Numbered from the stretch's first letter, positions 19,218 to 29,423 are shown. The stretch: DNA of 64,000 bases from Xanthomonas albilineans (GCF_002939705.1 NZ_MDCB01000016.1:1312-65311), one strand, 5' to 3'. Numbers and translations are program-made. Notes: generated by a model from the letters alone, not told the origin.

Positions 19218-19254
19218 CCCGCGCGACACCTATCCCGACGCGTAGACTGAGCCC

Positions 19255-19734
19255 ATGACCGCCACACCGACGCTACACGTTCTGCTGTTCCAACCCGAGA
19301 TCCCACCGAATACGGGCAACGTCATCCGCCTGTGCGCCAATACCGGCGCGCAGTTGCACCTGATCGAGCCGTTGGGCTTCGACCTTAGCGACAGGCAACT
19401 CAAGCGTGCCGGTCTGGACTATCACGAATACGCCCAGTTGCAGGTCCATGCTTCGCTTGACGCAGCGCTGCAAACGCTCGCCCCGCAGCGCCTGTTCGCC
19501 CTGAGTACCCGCGGATGTGCTCGCTACGACGCTGCCGCGTTCGCCGATGGCGATGCGTTTCTGTTTGGCCCGGAAACCCGAGGCCTGCCCCCCGAGGTGC
19601 TGGAGGCGATCCCGCCAGCACAGCGGCTGCGCCTGCCGATGCGCCCAGACAACCGCAGCCTCAACCTGTCCAACGCCGTGGCGGTGGTGGTGTTCGAGGC
19701 ATGGCGACAGCTGGGATTCGCTGGCGCTGAATGA
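19255..19734 (+). CDS. trmL: tRNA (cytidine(34)-2'-O)-methyltransferase TrmL
   Basis: 159-aa SPOUT-fold methyltransferase that 2'-O-methylates the wobble base of tRNA(Leu). The knot motifs are NTGNVIRLCANTG, FGPETRGLPPEV and LPMRPDNRSLNLSNAVAV. Length is normal for the family. It sits 37 bases after the preceding small gene. Confidence 0.95.
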   Translation: MTATPTLHVLLFQPEIPPNTGNVIRLCANTGAQLHLIEPLGFDLSDRQLKRAGLDYHEYAQLQVHASLDAALQTLAPQRLFALSTRGCARYDAAAFADGDAFLFGPETRGLPPEVLEAIPPAQRLRLPMRPDNRSLNLSNAVAVVVFEAWRQLGFAGAE

Positions 19735-19937
19735 ATAACTTCACAAAGTGAAAATCCAGTTAATATGCCAAGTCAAGCAATTACACCCCAAAATTTTCTG
19801 AACATAGCGAGAAATTCATGCGCAAGTCAGTTTTAAATTCAGGGCAAGTTCGGATCCGTAACGGATAATTTACATATCGGCAGCGAACGGCATTGCGCCT
19901 CAGCGCCGACACACCCATAACGAAGGTACCCGATTAT

Positions 19938-20525
19938 ATGAAGACCTCTCTGCTTGCTCTGGGCCTCCTGGCCACCCTGCCGTTCGCCGCTTCGGCCGCC
20001 GAAGGCATTTCCTACAACTACGTTGAAGGCGGTTATGTCCAGAGCGACGGCCGCAGCGACCAAACCGTCGACGCCAAGGGCTGGGCGCTGAAGGGTTCCT
20101 ATGCGTTCCACCCGAACTTCAGCGTTTTCGGCGACTTCAGCCGCCAGAAGACCGATTACGATAGCGACAATTTCCGCTTCAACCAGTTCCGCGTCGGTGC
20201 TGGCTACAACTACGAGATCGCCAACAGCACCGACCTGGTGACCCGCGTGGCCTACAACCGTCTCGACCAGCAACACGGCACCAAGTTCAACGGCTGGAGC
20301 GCCGAAGCCGGCCTCCGCACCGCCTTCAACCCGTACTTGGAAGTGTATGCGCTGGGCGGCTACGAGGATTACTTCAAGAAGGACGGCATCGATCCGAAGG
20401 GCAAGTTCTACGGCGTTATCGGCGGCGAAGCCAAGCTCAACCAGAACTGGGGCCTCAGCGCCGACATGAAGATGGACCGCCATGGCAGCAAGGAATGGTT
20501 CGTCGGCCCGCGCTTCAGCTGGTAA
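19938..20525 (+). CDS. Ax21-family outer-membrane beta-barrel protein
   Basis: 195 aa with signal peptide MKTSLLALGLLATLPFAASA. Alternating strands follow (YNYVEGGYVQSDG, GWALKGSYAFHPNFSVFGDF), ending in an aromatic residue (GPRFSW), as outer-membrane barrels do. It belongs to the Xanthomonas Ax21 group, whose claimed role as an immune-activating quorum signal was retracted. A porin-like, vesicle-associated role is more likely. A strong terminator follows. Confidence 0.85.
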   Translation: MKTSLLALGLLATLPFAASAAEGISYNYVEGGYVQSDGRSDQTVDAKGWALKGSYAFHPNFSVFGDFSRQKTDYDSDNFRFNQFRVGAGYNYEIANSTDLVTRVAYNRLDQQHGTKFNGWSAEAGLRTAFNPYLEVYALGGYEDYFKKDGIDPKGKFYGVIGGEAKLNQNWGLSADMKMDRHGSKEWFVGPRFSW

Positions 20526-20579
20526 GCGCTTGTCCTAGCGCCGCGCGCGACGTCTTCTCTCCCGCCGCGCGCGGCTCTG

Positions 20580-20609
20580 AAAGCCCGGTCTCACGACCGG
20601 GCTTTTTTT
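20580..20609 (+). terminator. Rho-independent terminator after the Ax21-family gene
   Basis: Stem AAGCCCGGTC / GACCGGGCTT around the loop TCAC, followed by a run of T. It lies 55 bases after the stop codon and separates this gene from the converging gpsA. Confidence 0.9.
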
Positions 20610-20700
20610 GTCCGCGACCAATCGATCGCCGGCGACGGTACCGTTTACGGAAACGCCCGGCGTGCCAGCAGACACGCGCTCGGTTCGAGCCTAGCTCGAA

Positions 20701-21723
20701 TCAGCTGAACAGGGTCGTCGGGTATTCGGGCTTCTGCTCACGCGCCAACAACTGCTGCAAGCCGGCCGCCGGGGTCAGTTCGCCGTGCAACACGGCACGC
20801 ACGGCATTGGAGATCGGCAACTCGATCCCATGACGCTCAGCCTGGCGCATCACCTCGTCGGCCGTCTGCACCGACTCGACAACCTGGCCGATCGCACGCA
20901 CCGCCTCCTGCAACGGTTGACCACGCCCCAAAGCCAGGCCCAGGCGGCGGTTACGCGACAGGTCGCCGGTACAGGTCAGCACTAGGTCGCCGAGTCCAGC
21001 CAGACCCATCAGTGTCTCCGGTTTGGCGCCGATCGCCGCAGCCAGCCGCAGCATCTCGTTGAGGCCGCGGGTGATCATCCCGGCGCGCGCGTTCAAGCCC
21101 AACTCCATGCCATCGGCCACACCGGTGGCGACCGCCAGCACGTTCTTCATCGCCCCGCCAAGCTCGGCACCGATCATGTCGTCGCCGGTATAGGCGCGGA
21201 AGGTCGGTCCATGCATCGCACCAGCGACCTGCTGCGCAAACGCGGCATCGCCATGCACGGTCACCGCGGTCGGCAGGTCCAGTGCCACTTCCTTCGCAAA
21301 GGAAGGACCGGTGACCACCGCCAGCGGCACGTGCCGACCCAGGATCTCCTGTGCCACCTCATGCAGGAAACGCCCGGAACCGGGCTCGAAGCCCTTGGTC
21401 GCCCAGGCCACGCCTGCCTGCGCCGGCCGCAGTGGGGCGAGCTGACGCAAGGTCTGGGTGAACGCATGCGATGGCACCACCACCAGGATCCAGTCGGCGC
21501 CGTGGACAGCCGCCGCCAGATCGGTGGTGGCGTGCAGTGTCGCCGGCAACGCAATGGATGGCAGGTAACGCGGATTCTCGTGGCGCTGCACGATGGCCTC
21601 GGCGACGCTGAGGTCTCGCCCCCACAACACGGTCGGAAAACCATGCCGTGCGGTGAGCGCGGCCAAGGCCGTGCCCCAGGAGCCAGCACCGAGAACGGCG
21701 ATCTTCTTGGTGTTATCGCGCAT
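20701..21723 (-). CDS. gpsA: Glycerol-3-phosphate dehydrogenase GpsA
   Basis: 340-aa NAD(P)H enzyme that reduces dihydroxyacetone phosphate to sn-glycerol-3-phosphate for phospholipid synthesis. The N-terminal Rossmann motif is [13 protein letters not shown]. The catalytic domain shows [16 protein letters not shown] and [12 protein letters not shown] with its conserved Lys. Eighteen bases downstream of secB, on the same strand and probably in one operon. Confidence 0.95.
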   Translation of the reverse strand: MRDNTKKIAVLGAGSWGTALAALTARHGFPTVLWGRDLSVAEAIVQRHENPRYLPSIALPATLHATTDLAAAVHGADWILVVVPSHAFTQTLRQLAPLRPAQAGVAWATKGFEPGSGRFLHEVAQEILGRHVPLAVVTGPSFAKEVALDLPTAVTVHGDAAFAQQVAGAMHGPTFRAYTGDDMIGAELGGAMKNVLAVATGVADGMELGLNARAGMITRGLNEMLRLAAAIGAKPETLMGLAGLGDLVLTCTGDLSRNRRLGLALGRGQPLQEAVRAIGQVVESVQTADEVMRQAERHGIELPISNAVRAVLHGELTPAAGLQQLLAREQKPEYPTTLFS

Positions 21724-21741
21724 GCGCAATGGCGGACGCGC

Positions 21742-22260
21742 TCAGGCGTTACCGACCGGCTCCGAATCGGCCAGTGTCTGGCCCTCGCCCTGCTGCGCAC
21801 GCTGGCGCAGGGTCTCGGCGTACAGCGCTTCGAAATTGATCGGCTGCAGGAAGAACGGCGGAAAACCGCCGGCCTGGATCAGGTCGCTGACCAGCGAACG
21901 CACGTAAGGGAACAAGATGCTCGGACACTGCGTACCGAGCAGCACGTCCACGGCCTGCGGCTCCAGGCCGACCAAGCCGAACACACCGGCCTGTTGCACT
22001 TCGGCCACGTAAGCGGTCTTGCCGCCGGCGGTGCAGGTCAGCGTCACGCCCAGCACCACTTCGAACGCCTGCTCGTTCAGGCGTTGCACGCGTTGATTAA
22101 GGTTGAGCTGCAATTCCGGCTGAGCACTGTCGTTGAACACCGCCGGCGCATTGCCGGACTCGAACGAAACGTCTTTGACGTAGATCTTCTCGATGGTGAA
22201 AGCGGGGCCAACCGCAGCTTCGGTCGGCGCAGCCGCGCCGTTGTTGGTAACGTCGGACAT
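21742..22260 (-). CDS. secB: Protein-export chaperone SecB
   Basis: 172-aa cytosolic chaperone that keeps precursor proteins unfolded and hands them to SecA. The conserved segments [17 protein letters not shown] and [16 protein letters not shown] are present, and [13 protein letters not shown] is the family's typical C-terminal stretch. It lies between the rhodanese gene and gpsA, the usual proteobacterial arrangement. Confidence 0.96.
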   Translation of the reverse strand: MSDVTNNGAAAPTEAAVGPAFTIEKIYVKDVSFESGNAPAVFNDSAQPELQLNLNQRVQRLNEQAFEVVLGVTLTCTAGGKTAYVAEVQQAGVFGLVGLEPQAVDVLLGTQCPSILFPYVRSLVSDLIQAGGFPPFFLQPINFEALYAETLRQRAQQGEGQTLADSEPVGNA

Positions 22261-22349
22261 TATCTTGACTCCGGTAGATTCAGTAACAGAACAAAATAGG
22301 ATTATCACATGCCGGCCATGCCACTCGACGGCCGGTCCGATGACCTGCC

Positions 22350-22784
22350 TCAGCGGCCCTTGACCAGTGGCAACTCGGCCTGCTGCCAAGCGGCGATGCC
22401 GCCATCGAGCACGTAAACCTGTTCGAAGCCGGCCTTCTTCAATTGTTTGGCGGCGCCGTCGGCGGTGGCGCCAGTGCGGCAGACCAGTACTACCGGCTGC
22501 GACTTGGCGTTGGTCACGAGCTTGTGTTGCGGACCGAACTGACTAGGTAAAGCGCTGCGACTCCCGGCGATATGGCCTTTTTCGAAATCGGCCGAGGCCG
22601 ACAGGTCCACCAGCACCGCATTGCCGGCATTGATCAGCCGGGTCAGTTCGGCCGGGCGCAGGCTTTTGTAGCCGCGAAACAGGCGCGCCACTTCGGTGAC
22701 GACCAAAGCGATGGTCAGGCCCACCAGGGCCATGGCCAGCATCGGATTGCGACCGGCAAAGGCCAACAGTTCTTCGGAGTTCAC
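22350..22784 (-). CDS. Membrane-anchored rhodanese-like protein (YibN type)
   Basis: 144 aa with one N-terminal membrane helix ([18 protein letters not shown]) and a cytoplasmic rhodanese domain with the active-site loop [12 protein letters not shown], whose Cys would carry the sulfur. A GTG start gives [14 protein letters not shown], in line with related proteins that start just before this motif. It is upstream of secB on the same strand. Confidence 0.85.
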   Translation of the reverse strand: MNSEELLAFAGRNPMLAMALVGLTIALVVTEVARLFRGYKSLRPAELTRLINAGNAVLVDLSASADFEKGHIAGSRSALPSQFGPQHKLVTNAKSQPVVLVCRTGATADGAAKQLKKAGFEQVYVLDGGIAAWQQAELPLVKGR

Positions 22785-22837
22785 AGGTATCGGGGACTGG
22801 AAACGGGCGCAGATTGTCGCACAGCTGGATGCCAGCG

Positions 22838-23257
22838 CTACTGGCCATTCCAAAGGTCCGGCAAGCCATCCTGCAGCCACCAAGTCTTGGCCTCGGCATC
22901 CCAGCGCCAACGTTCGCGATAGCGGACGCTACGCTCGACCTGGGTGTTGCGGTTGATCACGCCCAGTTCGATCTCGCGCTGCACCTGACCATCACCCGCT
23001 GTGGTGGCTCCGACCCGATAGGAGGAAATCTGGATCTGACGGTAGCGCTCCAGTTGCAAGTCGGTCAGCGGGTGCGCTTGCCGGTAGCTCGGGTCCACCG
23101 CTTGCCAAGCCGATTCGAACTCGCTCCAACGGATCGCGGCGGCGTAGGCAGTCTGCAGATCGTCCAGTTTGCGCTGTTGCGCACGGCTACCGGCCACGAC
23201 CGTGCCGACGCAACTCAGCAGCACCACCAGCACAAGCGCGCGGAACATCGAGTGCAT
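22838..23257 (-). CDS. Conserved hypothetical exported protein (139 aa)
   Basis: Signal peptide FRALVLVVLLSCVGTVVAG, then a mixed domain ending in RYRERWRWDAEAKTWWLQDG, which looks like an NTF2-like or cystatin-type fold, though I cannot place it in a family. GGGG stands nine bases before the ATG. On the strand of the rhodanese-secB-gpsA group, 53 bases away. Confidence 0.65.
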   Translation of the reverse strand: MHSMFRALVLVVLLSCVGTVVAGSRAQQRKLDDLQTAYAAAIRWSEFESAWQAVDPSYRQAHPLTDLQLERYRQIQISSYRVGATTAGDGQVQREIELGVINRNTQVERSVRYRERWRWDAEAKTWWLQDGLPDLWNGQ

Positions 23258-23302
23258 TGCAGATTCCCCTGGGCGGCGCGCGGCGCGTGTGATGCGTGCA
23301 TT

Positions 23303-23773
23303 CTAACCTTTGGCAATGGCAACGAAGCGCCCGCTCAGCGTCGCCGCCGCCGCCGCGCCCGGCGCACCGACCTGCGCCTGGATACCGATCCGGGCACGAC
23401 CACGCTGGCGGAAGGTTTGCACGAACACGTCCCAGTCGGCGTCCACCTCCGCCGCGGCCTGGGCATGCAGATCGGCGTACAGCGGTGCCAGATAGCGCAC
23501 CTGAGTCTCGGCGACGTAAACATCGCCGTGCAATCCAGCTAAGTGCAATTCGCAATTGACCAAAGCCCAGCCAGCCAGAGTCATCACCGAACCCAGACTA
23601 CCGCCGAACGCATTGCCTTTGTCATTGATGTTCGCCGCCAGCGGCGCGGTCACATGCAGGCGTCGTTCGGCGCAGCCCTGTAGCGCGACTTGCAACGCCG
23701 CCGCCGGCGGCATCGCCTCGAACTGCCGTTGCAACTGCTGCAAGAACGCATCGAAAGAGAGATCCGTTGCCAT
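23303..23773 (-). CDS. YiiD-type hotdog thioesterase
   Basis: 156-aa single hotdog domain. The characteristic stretch PLAANINDKGNAFGGSLGSV and the later VYVAETQVRYLAPLYADL fit the YiiD C-terminal thioesterase family. Substrate unknown, presumably an acyl-CoA or acyl-ACP. Divergent from hemD with a 42-base gap, so their promoters must overlap. Confidence 0.8.
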   Translation of the reverse strand: MATDLSFDAFLQQLQRQFEAMPPAAALQVALQGCAERRLHVTAPLAANINDKGNAFGGSLGSVMTLAGWALVNCELHLAGLHGDVYVAETQVRYLAPLYADLHAQAAAEVDADWDVFVQTFRQRGRARIGIQAQVGAPGAAAAATLSGRFVAIAKG

Positions 23774-23815
23774 GGTGCGATTGTGCCGCCGGTGAAGGCT
23801 CGCATAATGCATGGC

Positions 23816-24592
23816 ATGAGCGCACATGCAAGCACCGCAGCAGTAGCCTGGACTCTGATTTCACTGCGCCCGCTCGGCGAGCATGGACCACTGCGACGGG
23901 CAGCCGCACGCCATGGCGCGCGGCTGCTGGCCGTGTCGCCCTGGCGTCTGCAAGGCCGCACCGATAGCGCCACCCGCACCGCACTGGCGCAGGCGTTGGC
24001 CGCACCGCGGGTGATCTTCAGTAGCCCCGCCGCGGTACGCGCGGCGGCGGCGCTGCAGCCGTTGGTGTCCAGGGCCGACCAGTGCTGGCTGGCGGTCGGT
24101 ACCGGCACCGCACGCGCACTAAACCGCCACGGCATCGCCGAGGTGACTGTCCCGACACGGATGGATAGCGACGGACTGTTGGCCCTGCCGCAACTGGCGG
24201 CTGTCGCAGCGCCGGTAGGATGGGTCACCGCACCCGGTGGCCGCGGCATGATCGCCGCGCAACTGCAGGCGCGCGGCACTCCACTGCTGCGCGCCGACGT
24301 GTATGAACGCGTACCGCTGCCACTCAGGCCGCAACGGATCGCGCAACTGCGCACCGTCGCGCCCGGCGTACTGGCATTGAGCAGTGGCGAGGCACTGCAA
24401 TTGATCGTGGCGCAACTGCCCGACGACCTGCTTGCGGCCTGGCGCGCACAACCGCTGGTCGCGGCCAGCCCGCGTTTGGCAGCACTGGCCACCGAGCTGG
24501 GCTTTACCGACATCGCTCACGCGGCCGGGCCGATGCCGCAGCAATTGGCAGCGGCCGCTGCGGCCGCGATGACACGTTTACGACCTGGCTGA
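23816..24592 (+). CDS. hemD: Uroporphyrinogen-III synthase HemD
   Basis: 258-aa enzyme that closes hydroxymethylbilane to uroporphyrinogen III. The family is weakly conserved. The two-lobed pattern can be followed through ISLRPLGEHGPLRRA, VIFSSPAAVRAAAAL, RADVYERVPLPLRPQ and LALSSGEALQLIV. The hemX-hemY genes behind it confirm the call. An ATG three codons upstream is possible. Confidence 0.88.
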   Translation: MSAHASTAAVAWTLISLRPLGEHGPLRRAAARHGARLLAVSPWRLQGRTDSATRTALAQALAAPRVIFSSPAAVRAAAALQPLVSRADQCWLAVGTGTARALNRHGIAEVTVPTRMDSDGLLALPQLAAVAAPVGWVTAPGGRGMIAAQLQARGTPLLRADVYERVPLPLRPQRIAQLRTVAPGVLALSSGEALQLIVAQLPDDLLAAWRAQPLVAASPRLAALATELGFTDIAHAAGPMPQQLAAAAAAAMTRLRPG

Positions 24593-24706
24593 ACGCGGGC
24601 TAGCGGCTGGCTTGCGGCCACGGTGCCGCACACGCCATGCTCCAGCAGTAAGGTACCGACTTTCGCCTTGCTCGCGACGGGGCGAAAGCCATGAAGGATG
24701 CTGCCA

Positions 24707-25687
24707 ATGACCGACGAAACTCTAACCACACCACGCCGTTCCACGCACTGGATCTGGCTGCTGCTAGTGGCCGCCACACTGGCGGCGCTCGGGTTTGCCG
24801 GTTGGCGTGGTTGGAGCTGGTGGCAGGCACACAGCGCACGCGAGCGGATGCAGCAGTCGGAAGTCCAGCAGCAATTGCAGGCCTTGCAACAGAACCTTGA
24901 GGTTCTACGCAGCGATCAGCACGCCACCGTGCAACGGCTGCAAGACGCAGCGAGCACCAATCGCGTGTTGCGCGACGAAATGCTCGGATTGAGCCAGCGC
25001 AGCGCGCTGCTCGAGGCCAACGTGGCCAAACTGGCCGATTCCAGTCGCCACGGTGCTCAGGCACTGCGCCTGGACGAAGTCGAACTGCTCCTCAACCAGG
25101 GGCAGCAACGCCTACTGCTTGCTGGCGACGTGCAAGGCGCGCGACGCGCCTACGCGCTGGCCAGTGGCGTGCTCGATGGCATCGACGATCCACAATTCCT
25201 CAACCTGCGCCAAACCCTGCTGCAGGAACGTACCGCGTTGGATGCGCTCGGCGAAGGACCACAGGCGCGTTTGTCGGCGCAACTGGACGCCTTCGCCGCC
25301 AGTATCGATGCACTGCCCACGCGGCTGCCGGAGAGCGCACAGCAACCGTTGTGGCAGCGCTTGCTGGCACCGCTGGTGAAGGTCCGTCCAGCACAGGGCG
25401 GAGTGCTGGCCGCTCGCTCGGAGCGAGTGGCCGCCCGCGACGCCCTGCAGTTGGACCTGACCCTGGCGCGTGCGGCGCTGGAGCGTGGCGACGCGCGCGG
25501 CTACCGCAGCGCTCTGGCGCGTGCCGGCAGGTGGCTGCAACGGCTCTGGCCAGAATCGCCGCAACTGCGGGCATGTCGCGACACCCTGCGCACGCTGGGC
25601 AATGCCGACCTGCGCCCGACGATTCCCGAGCTGGGAACCACCCTGCAACAACTACGCACCCTGCGCGACGCAAGGAGCCCCTCATGA
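24707..25687 (+). CDS. hemX: HemX-family membrane protein
   Basis: 326 aa. One membrane helix (WIWLLLVAATLAALGFAGW), then a periplasmic coiled coil of about 60 residues (QQSEVQQQLQALQQNLEVLR) and a helical domain. The family is often labelled a C-methyltransferase but carries no methyltransferase motif. Its role in haem supply is unclear. AAGGA precedes the ATG. The stop overlaps the hemY start by four bases. Confidence 0.88.
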   Translation: MTDETLTTPRRSTHWIWLLLVAATLAALGFAGWRGWSWWQAHSARERMQQSEVQQQLQALQQNLEVLRSDQHATVQRLQDAASTNRVLRDEMLGLSQRSALLEANVAKLADSSRHGAQALRLDEVELLLNQGQQRLLLAGDVQGARRAYALASGVLDGIDDPQFLNLRQTLLQERTALDALGEGPQARLSAQLDAFAASIDALPTRLPESAQQPLWQRLLAPLVKVRPAQGGVLAARSERVAARDALQLDLTLARAALERGDARGYRSALARAGRWLQRLWPESPQLRACRDTLRTLGNADLRPTIPELGTTLQQLRTLRDARSPS

Positions 25688-26949
25688 AATCTTTCCGTTC
25701 CCTGATTGTGCTGCTGATCGTGATCGCACTCGGCGTGATCGGCGCGCAATGGCTGGCGCAGGAGCAACTGCGCGAATTCGGCGAAGTGATCGTGCGCGTC
25801 GGCGACACCGACTACATCGCTTCGCTGCCGCAAGCCGGGTTGCTGCTGGTGATCGCGTTCCTGCTGTTGTGGCTGATCGGAAACGTGTTGAGTTTTCCGT
25901 TCCGCGCCTGGGGCCGACATCGCCGCAAACAATCGCGGGCACGCCTGATCGAGGGCCTGGTTGCCGTGCACAACGGCCAGTGGACGCGTGCGGAAAGACA
26001 ACTGGACGCCGCAGCGCAAGATCCAGACGTGAGCGTGATTGCCCTGATCGCCGCGGTACGTGTGGCCGACGCACGTGGCGATGCAGAAGCACTCGAGCGC
26101 CATCTGCGCCGTCTGGCCGAACGCGATGCCTGTGCCCACGCGCTGCTACAGGCCGAACGGCATCTGGACCGAGAACGCCCCGTCGATGCGATCAATACGC
26201 TCGACGTGGCTGCGGCGCAGCCGCTACCGCCACGCGGACTGTTGCTGCGTACCGAAGCACTGATCCAAATCGGTCGCGCCGACGAGGCCTATGGCCAACT
26301 TGGTGCAATCCGCCGGCAACAGGCATTGCAATTGGACGCCATCGCCGCGCTGGAAACCCGCCTGGCCACCGCATCGCTGGAACAGGCCAGCGATGCCAAC
26401 GCACTCGCCGAACGTTGGGAAAGCCTGCCCAAATCCCTGCGCAGCGAGCCAGATGTGGTTGGAACCTATGCATTGCGTGCCGCTGCCCTGGGCTGGGACG
26501 ATGCGACACTACGCAGTCTGGAACAAGCACTGGACACGCGTTGGGACGAGAACCTGGCGGCGCTGTACGGACGGCTGCCGATGGAGCGATACGATACCCG
26601 CCGCGCCAGCGCACAGCGCTGGCTACAGGACCATCCTGAGAGCGCGGCGCTGTTGCTGACTCTGGCCCGCCTGGCCCGCCACCAGCAGCAGTGGCCTCAG
26701 GCGGAAGACTTCCTGCATCGAGCGCTGACGCTCGGCGCCGGTGCCGAGGCCTGGGAGGTGTTCGGCGATGGATATGCCGACGCCGGCGACACGCTCGCCG
26801 CGCAGCGCTGCTATGCCAATGCACTGCGCGTGCAGCGCGGCGAGCAGGCGTTGCCATTGCCCACGCAGGAGTTCTCGTCGTCGCCCAATCCGCAGGCAGA
26901 AGTGATGGCACAACGCACCGACCACGGTTTTACGCAAAGCCAAGACTGA
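25684..26949 (+). CDS. hemY: HemY-family TPR protein
   Basis: 421 aa. Two N-terminal membrane helices (SLIVLLIVIALGVIGAQWLA and LLLVIAFLLLWLIGNVLSF) form the HemY_N domain. The rest is a cytoplasmic or periplasmic TPR solenoid, ending QCRYANAL-like repeats around residues 340-395. Associated with the protoporphyrin branch, with no enzymatic motif. ATGA overlap with hemX shows translational coupling. The same name is used for a different oxidase in Bacillus. Confidence 0.88.
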   Translation: MKSFRSLIVLLIVIALGVIGAQWLAQEQLREFGEVIVRVGDTDYIASLPQAGLLLVIAFLLLWLIGNVLSFPFRAWGRHRRKQSRARLIEGLVAVHNGQWTRAERQLDAAAQDPDVSVIALIAAVRVADARGDAEALERHLRRLAERDACAHALLQAERHLDRERPVDAINTLDVAAAQPLPPRGLLLRTEALIQIGRADEAYGQLGAIRRQQALQLDAIAALETRLATASLEQASDANALAERWESLPKSLRSEPDVVGTYALRAAALGWDDATLRSLEQALDTRWDENLAALYGRLPMERYDTRRASAQRWLQDHPESAALLLTLARLARHQQQWPQAEDFLHRALTLGAGAEAWEVFGDGYADAGDTLAAQRCYANALRVQRGEQALPLPTQEFSSSPNPQAEVMAQRTDHGFTQSQD

Positions 26950-27085
26950 TCTGCGACGGCATGTGTCATGCCATCGCCGTCACCGTGCACAACACACTGC
27001 AATGCAGCGGGAGCGCCGCAGCGCGCAGGTGAATACCGCCTGACCATCGCGCCGCACGATCTCGCCAAGGTGGACACACGACGCT

Positions 27086-28366
27086 TCAGCGCTCGACGAT
27101 CGCCACCACACCCATCCCGCCAGCGGTGCAGATCGAGATCAACGCACGGCCACCGCCGCGCTCGACCAGTTGCTTGGCGACGGTCGCGACAATGCGCGCA
27201 CCTGTCGCCGCGAACGGGTGACCAGTGGCCAGCGAGGACCCCAGCGGGTTGATCTTGGCCGGATCGATCTGCCCCAGCGGCGCATCCAAACCCAGACGAG
27301 TGCGGCAGTAGTCCTCGCTCTCCCATGCACGCAGCGTGCACAGCACCTGCGCGGCGAAGGCTTCGTGGATTTCGTAGATGTCGAAATCCTGCAGGTTCAG
27401 GCCTTGACGCTTGAGCATCTCCGGCACGGCCACGGTCGGCGCCATCAACAGACCCTCCCCATGCACGAAATCCACCGCCGACACCTGCACGTCGCGCAGA
27501 TAGGCCATTGGCGCATGATCATGCGCCCGCGCCCATTCCTCGGAGGCAAGCAACACCGCTGCGGCACCATCGGTCAGCGGGGTGGAATTGGCGGCGGTCA
27601 GGGTGCCGCGGCCACTGACCTTATCGAATGCCGGCTTCAGCGTCGCCAGTTTTTCCAGCGACGTATCCGCGCGCAGGATGTTGTCGCGCTCCACGCCGCG
27701 GAACGGCACGATCAAGTCGGCGAAGAAGCCGCGCGCGTAGGCTGCCGCCAGTTTCTTGTGCGAAGACACCGCCCAAGCATCTTGCGAATCACGCGCGATG
27801 CTCCACTGCTTTGCCATGTCCTCGCAATGCTCCCCCATGCTTTTACCGGTACGCGGCTCGACCACACCGGGGAATTCGGGCTTGAGTTCTGCGAACTTGA
27901 AACTACGGGTGAGCACGCGCAACTTGTCGCCAGCCGTCTTGGCGCGGTGAGCGGCCAGCAGACGCGCGCGCAACTTTTTGCCGTAGACGATCGGAACTTC
28001 GGATGTGGTGTCCGAACCGCCGCCGATCCCTGATTCGATCTGCCCCAACGCAATCTTGTTGGCCACAGCGATAATGCTGTCCAAGCTGGTCCCGCACGCG
28101 CGCTGCAGCGTGATGCCAGGAGTCAGCGGCGACAGCCCCGACGACAGCGCCGCCTCACGCCCAAGATTCCAATCGCTGGCATGCTTGATCACCGCCCCCA
28201 TCGCCACTTCGCCCAACTGCTGGCCGTGGAGGCCGTAGCGCTCCACCAGCGCACCCAGCGTGCGTACCGACATGCCGAGGTTCCCGACATCCGCATACAC
28301 CGTGTTCTGACGACAAAACGGAATGCGGACGCCGCCGAGAATAGCAACGGGGCGGGCTGCTGGCAT
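27086..28366 (-). CDS. Acetyl-CoA C-acyltransferase (thiolase), FadI-like
   Basis: 426-aa thiolase. The nucleophile is Cys91 in LQRACGTSLDS, the second Cys is in ICTAGGMGVV, and the histidines are in YEIHEAFAAQ and SLATGHPFAATG. It splits 3-ketoacyl-CoA in beta-oxidation or condenses acyl-CoAs. GAGGTGA precedes the ATG at 28366. No hydratase/dehydrogenase partner lies beside it in this window, so its pathway is open. Confidence 0.88.
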   Translation of the reverse strand: MPAARPVAILGGVRIPFCRQNTVYADVGNLGMSVRTLGALVERYGLHGQQLGEVAMGAVIKHASDWNLGREAALSSGLSPLTPGITLQRACGTSLDSIIAVANKIALGQIESGIGGGSDTTSEVPIVYGKKLRARLLAAHRAKTAGDKLRVLTRSFKFAELKPEFPGVVEPRTGKSMGEHCEDMAKQWSIARDSQDAWAVSSHKKLAAAYARGFFADLIVPFRGVERDNILRADTSLEKLATLKPAFDKVSGRGTLTAANSTPLTDGAAAVLLASEEWARAHDHAPMAYLRDVQVSAVDFVHGEGLLMAPTVAVPEMLKRQGLNLQDFDIYEIHEAFAAQVLCTLRAWESEDYCRTRLGLDAPLGQIDPAKINPLGSSLATGHPFAATGARIVATVAKQLVERGGGRALISICTAGGMGVVAIVER

Positions 28367-28440
28367 GAGATCACCTCGCGCGAGGAAAGTCAGGAACATT
28401 GCCTCCACGTTAGCGCAGGCATAATGAAGCGAGTGTAGCT

Positions 28441-29355
28441 ATGCGTCCGCGACGGGCCAACCGCCAATCCATGAGCCAAATCCTCGCCAGCAACGATGCC
28501 CGCGGCGTGATCGCCCTTGAACTGTCTTCCGGGCGCGAACCGGCGCATGCGGCATTGCCGCATGCACTGACCGCCGAGTTGGCGGAGAAGATCGGCCGCG
28601 ATCTCGCACAGTTGGTACCGGCGGTACGCGAACTGGACCTGACCTTGGCCGGTGCGCACTTCGATCCTGCCGAAGTGTTACGCCCGGGCTGGCCGATACA
28701 CCGGCGTCTGGACGAACTGCGCGCACGCGCGCCAGGGCGTGACGAGGGTCCACGTCTGCTCGCATTCGGCGCCGATGCCGACGGCAGCGTGCCGTTACCG
28801 TTCCAGGCCGATGCCACGCTCTGCGGGGCTGCATTGCGGGTGGTGCCGTTCCTGCTCAGCGGACCGACAGCAGTCGTACGGCAGGTGGCGGAGACGTTGG
28901 AAGACGTGTTGCTGGCGCAAGGCATGGCGCAAGCGGACACTGCGCTGCTGACGCAACAGGGCTTCGGCGCGCAGATCGAGCATGCCCGCTACCTGACCGT
29001 CAACGATCTGGCGGCAATGATGTCGATGCAGTACGAGCATCAGGGGCTTGCCGCGCTGTGGCCACTGATCGAGACCGCGCTGCTAGCGCCGGAACAAGAA
29101 GAGTGGCTGGCAACTCCGCCCGAACCACTGCTGCGCTATCGTGACGGCGAAGTCCGCATGGCCCTGTTCGATCCAGCCGGCTGGTGCGCGCACTATGCCT
29201 ACGACCGCCAAGATTGCCAGCGCCTGCAGCGCGTCTACGAGCAGTACCTAGCACGTCAGCGGCAACTGGCAGCAGTGCTGGAAGCACACGGCATGCCGGT
29301 ACTGTACGTACACTGCGAGAGCGGCCACGACGCCAAACAGGCAATGGAGTCCTGA
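28441..29355 (+). CDS. Conserved hypothetical protein (304 aa)
   Basis: No family recognised and no signal peptide or membrane span. Soluble and acidic, with features such as VPFLLSGPTAVVRQVAETLE and a C-terminal His/Cys cluster (YVHCESGHDAKQ). Codon use is normal for the region. The ATG at 28441 gives a basic leader. A start at 28471 (MSQILASNDARG) is just as likely, and neither has a ribosome-binding site. Confidence 0.65.
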   Translation: MRPRRANRQSMSQILASNDARGVIALELSSGREPAHAALPHALTAELAEKIGRDLAQLVPAVRELDLTLAGAHFDPAEVLRPGWPIHRRLDELRARAPGRDEGPRLLAFGADADGSVPLPFQADATLCGAALRVVPFLLSGPTAVVRQVAETLEDVLLAQGMAQADTALLTQQGFGAQIEHARYLTVNDLAAMMSMQYEHQGLAALWPLIETALLAPEQEEWLATPPEPLLRYRDGEVRMALFDPAGWCAHYAYDRQDCQRLQRVYEQYLARQRQLAAVLEAHGMPVLYVHCESGHDAKQAMES

Positions 29356-29423
29356 CCGGACGGCGGCACCACCGCTCCACAGACGACGCATCCCAGTGTG
29401 CAACGGCTACCCGTTGTCGCGGG

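Noticed and set aside
26955-26982. Inverted repeat after hemY as a terminator
   Set aside because: The inner stem has only six pairs and no T tract follows. Too weak to call.
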